A stretch of DNA of 6,350 nucleotides, taken from an uncultured Gemmatimonadota bacterium. GTDB lineage: Bacteria > Gemmatimonadota > Gemmatimonadetes > Gemmatimonadales > GWC2-71-9. The notes under the pieces are model-generated. The model was not told the DNA's origin and made no database searches. It saw nothing but the letters and a program-made list of their open reading frames with translations. The position numbers and the translations under genes were made by a program. Below are positions 5,089 to 6,350 of this stretch, piece by piece. The stretch covers positions 1 to 6,350 of the forward strand of contig CAMLHU010000128.1 of assembly GCA_946479825.1 (NCBI GenBank), given 5' to 3'. Every line of letters starts with the position of its first letter. Position 1 is the stretch's first letter.

Positions 5089-6350
5089 ATGGCCTTCGAG
5101 TCACACGTCCGTTCGGCGAGGCGCACCGCGGCCCGGTCGCTCTCGCTGCTCCTCGGTTCCGGGCTCCTGGCGGTGTCGGCCTGCGCGCCGTCCGCCGGGA
5201 CGTCGGGCGGGCCGGCGCCGGCGCCGATCGCGTCGTACGCCGCGCCGAGCCCCGACCCGCGCGTCGGCCTCAAGGCCGGCCTGTGGGACGCCGGGCAGGC
5301 CGCGTGGAACATGACGCTGCTCTCCAACACCCGGCCGTCCGAGAAGTTCATGGGCGCCACCAACTCCGACCTGGCGTTCTTCAGCCACTACGCGATCCAG
5401 GGGAGCTATAACGGCTACCAGATCTGGGACATCGCGAACCCCGCCAAGCCGGTGCTCGAGACCGCGTACTTCTGCCCGGCCTCGCAGAGCGACGTGTCGG
5501 TGTACCACAACCTGCTCTTCGTCTCCGGCGAGGGGCTCGGCGGCCGGGTCGACTGCGGCGCCGAAGGGGTCAAGGACACCGTCAGCAAGGTGCGCCTGCG
5601 CGGGCTCCGGATCTTCGACATCAGCGACCTGGCGCACCCGAAGTACGTCGGCAACGTCCAGACCTGCCGCGGGTCGCACACCCACTCGCTGCTGGTGGAC
5701 CCGAAGGACCCGGACAACGTGTACGTGTACATCTCCGGGTCGGCGCCGGTGCGCTCGCCCAATGAGCTGGCCGGGTGCTCGTCGGGGATGCCCGGGCAGG
5801 ACTCGACCACCGCGCTCTTCCGGATCGAGGTCATCAAGGTGCCGCTGGCGCACCCCGAGGCCGCCGCGATCGTGAGCTCGCCGCGGATCTTCAACGACCT
5901 GGTGGCCCCGCCGCACCACGGGCTCGCGCCGGACGACAAGAAGGAGATCGACGCGGCCAAGGCCCGCGGCGCCTACGTCGCCGACATCCTGGGCAACCAG
6001 GTGGTGCTGCCGGACGCCTTCGCCAACCGGATGCTCGACAGCATCGTGAAGTCCCGGAACGGCACCGGCGCCCCGACCGCGGCGGACAGCGCCCAGCTGC
6101 GGCGCGACCTCCCGGCGCTCATCGCCAGGCTGATCGGCGCCCGCGGCCAGCAGGACCCCAACGCGCCCAAGCCCGGGCCCACGCAGTGCCACGACATCAC
6201 GCTCTACCCGGCCATCGGCTACGCGGGCGGCGCGTGCGAGGGCTACGGCCTGCTGCTCGACATCCGCGACCCGGCCCACCCGGTGCGGATCGACGCGGTG
6301 TCGGACTCGAACTTCTCCTACTGGCACTCGGCCACGTTCAACAACGACGG
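5089..6350 (+). CDS. LVIVD-repeat lipoprotein, 3'-truncated by the window edge
   Basis: The frame runs without a stop from ATG 5089 to the right edge, giving 420 complete codons. The N-terminus has RRTAAR, a hydrophobic stretch (18-29) and a lipobox VSAC ending at Cys32, followed by a Gly/Pro/Ala-rich linker; it is an exported lipoprotein. LVIVD-type repeats, which build beta-propeller-like folds, are visible as YQIWDIANPAKPVLE (110-124), LRIFDISDLAHPKYVG (173-188) and YGLLLDIRDPAHPVRID (386-402). Residues about 270-365 form a charged, probably helical insertion between repeats. Cysteines at 129, 156, 193, 230, 367 and 383 could form disulfides outside the cytoplasm. SHTHS (196-200), PPHHG (274-278) and YWHSA (411-415) are His-bearing loops. 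Known roles of such proteins are poorly defined; scaffold or binding functions are typical guesses. The pairing with DUF305 suggests a shared envelope function. Repeat family and secretion are well supported; the C-terminal part is missing. Confidence 0.85.
   Translation, partial: MAFESHVRSARRTAARSLSLLLGSGLLAVSACAPSAGTSGGPAPAPIASYAAPSPDPRVGLKAGLWDAGQAAWNMTLLSNTRPSEKFMGATNSDLAFFSHYAIQGSYNGYQIWDIANPAKPVLETAYFCPASQSDVSVYHNLLFVSGEGLGGRVDCGAEGVKDTVSKVRLRGLRIFDISDLAHPKYVGNVQTCRGSHTHSLLVDPKDPDNVYVYISGSAPVRSPNELAGCSSGMPGQDSTTALFRIEVIKVPLAHPEAAAIVSSPRIFNDLVAPPHHGLAPDDKKEIDAAKARGAYVADILGNQVVLPDAFANRMLDSIVKSRNGTGAPTAADSAQLRRDLPALIARLIGARGQQDPNAPKPGPTQCHDITLYPAIGYAGGACEGYGLLLDIRDPAHPVRIDAVSDSNFSYWHSATFNND

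Noticed and set aside
5101..6327. 408-codon open frame on the - strand opposite the LVIVD gene
   Set aside because: It has no motif or signal sequence, while the + strand frame encodes a clear lipoprotein with LVIVD repeats.

Overview
The window is very GC-rich, with G/C dominating third codon positions throughout. It carries six protein-coding genes, all on the + strand, and both edges cut through a gene. The DUF305 lipoprotein followed by an LVIVD-repeat lipoprotein, together with the base composition, suggests a Gemmatimonadota bacterium. That taxonomic guess is an inference from family memory, not something the sequence proves. I see no tRNA, rRNA, CRISPR array or mobile element.

Region 1 (1-4168) is a tightly packed run of four genes: a 5'-truncated NAD(+) synthase-family protein, an AsnB-type glutamine-dependent amidotransferase, a stand-alone acyl carrier protein (ACP) and a GNAT-like acyltransferase. 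The stop of the first gene overlaps the ATG of asnB (TGATG). Sixteen bases separate asnB from the ACP gene, and the ACP stop overlaps a TTG start of the GNAT-like gene (TTGA). This packing implies one operon with translational coupling, probably continuing upstream of the window. Two different ATP-dependent amidating/adenylating enzymes next to a carrier protein and an acyltransferase look like a small biosynthetic module, in which a carrier-bound or free carboxylic acid is activated, amidated and transferred. The NadE-like protein is clearly divergent, so a role in NAD synthesis is doubtful.

Region 2 (4169-4345) is a 177-base intergenic gap. It holds a short palindromic cluster (TACC/GGTA elements) and a strong 10-bp GC hairpin just before the next gene's ribosome binding site. 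This looks like the 5' control region of a second transcription unit.

Region 3 (4346-6350) holds two genes 56 bases apart, each encoding a secreted lipoprotein. The first is a DUF305 protein with two HH motifs and a Met/His-rich linker that could bind copper. The second is an LVIVD-repeat (beta-propeller-like) protein with several cysteines, truncated at the right edge. They are probably co-transcribed and act together in the cell envelope; a metal-related role is an inference only.
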